Shown piece after piece: positions 14,084-15,817 of a stretch of DNA of 15,817 bases. Origin of the DNA: Chloroflexota bacterium (GTDB lineage Bacteria; Chloroflexota; Dormibacteria; CF-121); the NCBI GenBank assembly GCA_005889395.1, contig VBFX01000020.1, forward strand, positions 1 to 15,817, in the 5' to 3' direction. The position numbers and the translations under genes were made by a program. Under the pieces are notes generated by a model, which was given only the letters and a program-made list of their open reading frames with translations, ran no database searches and had not been told where the DNA came from. How positions within the stretch are numbered: position 1 is the stretch's first letter; the number at the start of each line of letters is the position of its first letter.

Positions 14084-14764
14084 GTGGCGGAAGGCCCCCC
14101 GGCACTGCTCTTCGATCTCGACGGCACGCTGGTCGACAGCGTTTATCAACACGTCCTCGCCTGGCACGAAGTCCTTGGAGAGGCCGGCATGGAACTGTCC
14201 GTGTGGCGGATCCACCGGCGCATCGGGATGAGCGGCGGCCTGTTCGTCAATGCCCTGCTTCGGGAGACTGGCAAGCAGCTGAGTGCCGAGGAAGCGAGCG
14301 CGCTACGCGCCCGCCATGCGGAGGCCTTCGTCCGGCGATTGGGGGAGGTGCGCCCGTTGCCCGGTTCCCGCGACTTGCTCGCGCGGCTCAACCGGCAGAA
14401 CGTGCCCTGGGCGATTGCGACGAGCGGCAACATGCGGACCGCCGGACCATCGATCGAGTTGCTCGGCGTCAAGCCGAAGGTCATCATTACGCGCGACGAC
14501 GTCGCGCATGCGAAGCCGGATCCTGACTTGTTCCTCGCGGCGGCCGACCGGCTCGGCGTCGCCATCACCAGCTCCATCGTTTTCGGCGATAGCGTATGGG
14601 ACCTCCTGGCGGCGCAACGGGCGCGCTCGCTGGGGGTTGGTTTGCTTTCGGGCGGCTACGGACGGGAGGAGTTGCAGCAGGCGGGTGCCTACCGAGTCTA
14701 CGAGGACCCGCGTGACCTGTTGCTGCACCTCGACGAAGTCGGCGTGCGAGAAGCGGCGGGCTGA
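14084..14764 (+). CDS. HAD superfamily hydrolase (phosphoglycolate phosphatase / beta-phosphoglucomutase-like)
   Basis: A 226-residue haloacid dehalogenase-type phosphatase with all four motifs. Motif I FDLDGT has nucleophile D11 and acid/base D13; motif II is T113-S114 in IATSGN; motif III is K144 in AHAKPDP; motif IV is VFGDSVWD with D169 and D173. A helical cap (about residues 16-90) places it in the C1-cap group with phosphoglycolate phosphatase and sugar-phosphate phosphatases. The exact substrate is unknown; its place after Gnd suggests a small sugar phosphate. The start is GTG at 14084-14086, the first in-frame start compatible with motif I near the N-terminus; no good ribosome binding site is seen. 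It is separated from Gnd by 62 bases and from the MFS gene by 10. Confidence 0.9.
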   Translation: MAEGPPALLFDLDGTLVDSVYQHVLAWHEVLGEAGMELSVWRIHRRIGMSGGLFVNALLRETGKQLSAEEASALRARHAEAFVRRLGEVRPLPGSRDLLARLNRQNVPWAIATSGNMRTAGPSIELLGVKPKVIITRDDVAHAKPDPDLFLAAADRLGVAITSSIVFGDSVWDLLAAQRARSLGVGLLSGGYGREELQQAGAYRVYEDPRDLLLHLDEVGVREAAG

Positions 14765-14770
14765 GGGAGA
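14765..14770 (+). promoter_or_regulatory. Ribosome binding site setting the TTG start of the MFS gene
   Basis: GGGAGA directly follows the HAD stop codon (14762-14764) and stands four bases before TTG 14775-14777. No ATG or GTG with a comparable site lies nearby, so it decides the TTG start. Confidence 0.6.
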
Positions 14771-14774
14771 ACCG

Positions 14775-15817
14775 TTGGCGGCGGCGGGGCGGGACGTACC
14801 GCGACTTCTGTATCTCGGCCCGTTCGCCACCATGACCGATCGCTTCGCGGTGGCACCGCTGCTCATTCCGATGGCGGCGAGCTTCCACGTCTCGCTCGTT
14901 GCGGTCTCCGGGGTGGCGAGTCTCTACTACCTCGCCTACGGTCTGATGCCCACCCTCTACGGTGTGCTGGCTGATCGATTCGGAAGAGTGCGCGTGATCC
15001 GTGTCGCGCTGGTTGGGACGGCCCTCGCCGATGCGCTCTCCGCGCTGTCGCCCAACCTCACGGCCCTGCTCGTCGCTCGCTTCGTTACGGGCGGCATCGC
15101 CTGCGGCGTCTTTCCGACCACGTTGGTCTACCTGGCGGATCGCTTCCCCTTCAAAGTCCGGCAGCAGGCCATCGCGAACGTGCTGGTCTTCGTTGCGCTG
15201 GGGACGACGGTGGGCACCCTCGGCGCTGGGCTCACCGCGCACGCGTTCGGCTGGCGTTTCTTCTTCCTGATTCCCGGTGCCATCGCGCTGGCAGTCGCGA
15301 TCGGCCTTCGGGGGATGCCGGAGTCGCTGCTCGCGCGGTCGAGCCAGAATCCCCTCAAGCAGGTGGCCACTGTGGTGCGCCACGGCTGGGACGTTCTCGT
15401 GCTGGCGCTGTCCGTGATCAACGGCGCCGTGATGTTCGGGTTCGTCACGTACCTTGCCCCGGCGCTCGAGGCCAATGGTCAGAGTCCGGCCATCGCCGGG
15501 GTCGTCGTCGCCAGCTACGGCGTATGCGTGCTCGTCTGCACCCGCGCGTTTGGTTATGTGGCACGGCGTACGCCGGCCGCGCTTATTCTGGCGGGTGGCG
15601 CGACCATGCTGCTGATCGGCTACGCGATTGCCGGCGCGACCCAGAGTGTCGTCACCATCCTCGCGGCCAGTCTTCTCGCAGGTGGCGCGTACGCCTTCAT
15701 GCAGTCGACCTTCCAGACGTGGGCGACGGACGTCGTCCCCGAAGCTCGGGGCACCGCGACCGCGTTATTCGCGACGGCGATTTTCACCGGCGCCGCGCTC
15801 GCGACCTCAGCCGTCGC
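14775..15817 (+). CDS. Major facilitator superfamily transporter, N-terminal part (runs off window)
   Basis: Reading from TTG 14775 the frame stays open to the right edge: 347 complete codons and no stop, so the C-terminus is missing. The product begins MAAAGRDVPRLLYLGPF and has about ten hydrophobic helices in the visible part. MFS motif A between helices 2 and 3 is clear (YGVLADRFGRVRVI), and helix 4 has RFVTGGIACGVFPTTLVYLA, with a typical post-helix-4 loop and a longer polar loop around residues 180-195 separating the two six-helix halves. The substrate cannot be told; the drug/sugar efflux (DHA1/AraJ-like) group is plausible. It is tightly spaced after the HAD phosphatase (10 bases), so co-transcription is likely. 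Confidence 0.9.
   Translation, partial: MAAAGRDVPRLLYLGPFATMTDRFAVAPLLIPMAASFHVSLVAVSGVASLYYLAYGLMPTLYGVLADRFGRVRVIRVALVGTALADALSALSPNLTALLVARFVTGGIACGVFPTTLVYLADRFPFKVRQQAIANVLVFVALGTTVGTLGAGLTAHAFGWRFFFLIPGAIALAVAIGLRGMPESLLARSSQNPLKQVATVVRHGWDVLVLALSVINGAVMFGFVTYLAPALEANGQSPAIAGVVVASYGVCVLVCTRAFGYVARRTPAALILAGGATMLLIGYAIAGATQSVVTILAASLLAGGAYAFMQSTFQTWATDVVPEARGTATALFATAIFTGAALATSAV

Noticed and set aside
14565..15383. Minus-strand open frame of 272 codons opposite the HAD and MFS genes
   Set aside because: The plus strand here encodes unmistakable HAD motif IV and MFS motif A; the antisense product has no family features.

Overview
The window is compact, GC-rich bacterial chromosome: 19 protein genes (one a probable pseudogene), one possible extra small ORF, short or overlapping intergenic gaps, and frequent GTG or TTG starts. 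The mix of an LLM-class F420-type oxidoreductase, DUF5996, DUF2255, a YceI protein with an N-terminal membrane anchor, and a FUSC protein suggests a high-GC Terrabacteria lineage (Chloroflexota, Dormibacterota or Actinobacteriota). That placement is inference from gene content; no rRNA or other phylogenetic marker is present. I saw no tRNA, rRNA, CRISPR array, insertion sequence or phage gene.

Layout. 1-365: C-terminal end of an NRAMP metal transporter (+). 372-1037: DoxX membrane protein followed by an abutting 68-aa membrane protein (-). 1125-2123: proline racemase/hydroxyproline epimerase family enzyme (+), converging on a MarC-family membrane protein (2120-2713, -) with both stop codons in one CTAG. 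2754-3131: DUF2255 protein (+). 3147-4070: DUF5996 protein (-). 4094-8191: a minus-strand run, in transcription order LLM oxidoreductase, OsmC, zinc alcohol dehydrogenase (disrupted), YceI, OmpR-type response regulator, a possible 37-aa membrane ORF, then a clear intrinsic terminator. 8257-9286: aldo/keto reductase and a small acidic protein (+). 9293-11560: FUSC-family membrane protein (-). 11647-14021: a putative FTR1-like membrane protein with a duplicated ExxE motif, a 69-aa two-helix membrane protein, and 6-phosphogluconate dehydrogenase (+). 14084-15817: HAD phosphatase and an MFS transporter cut by the window end (+).

How genes may work together. The minus-strand block from 8191 to 4094 is rich in redox and stress functions (F420-type oxidoreductase, hydroperoxide-reducing OsmC, alcohol dehydrogenase, isoprenoid-binding YceI) and carries a response regulator with no histidine kinase beside it. 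The plus-strand block at 11647-14764 joins a possible ion transporter, the NADPH-producing pentose phosphate enzyme Gnd and a sugar-phosphate-type HAD phosphatase. Most of the window is ordinary housekeeping and accessory metabolism. The items most worth a second look are the duplicated-ExxE transporter with its small partner, the deletion and frameshift in the alcohol dehydrogenase, the kinase-less YceI/response-regulator pair with a possible small downstream ORF, and the Cys/Cys active site in a hydroxyproline-dehydratase-like scaffold.
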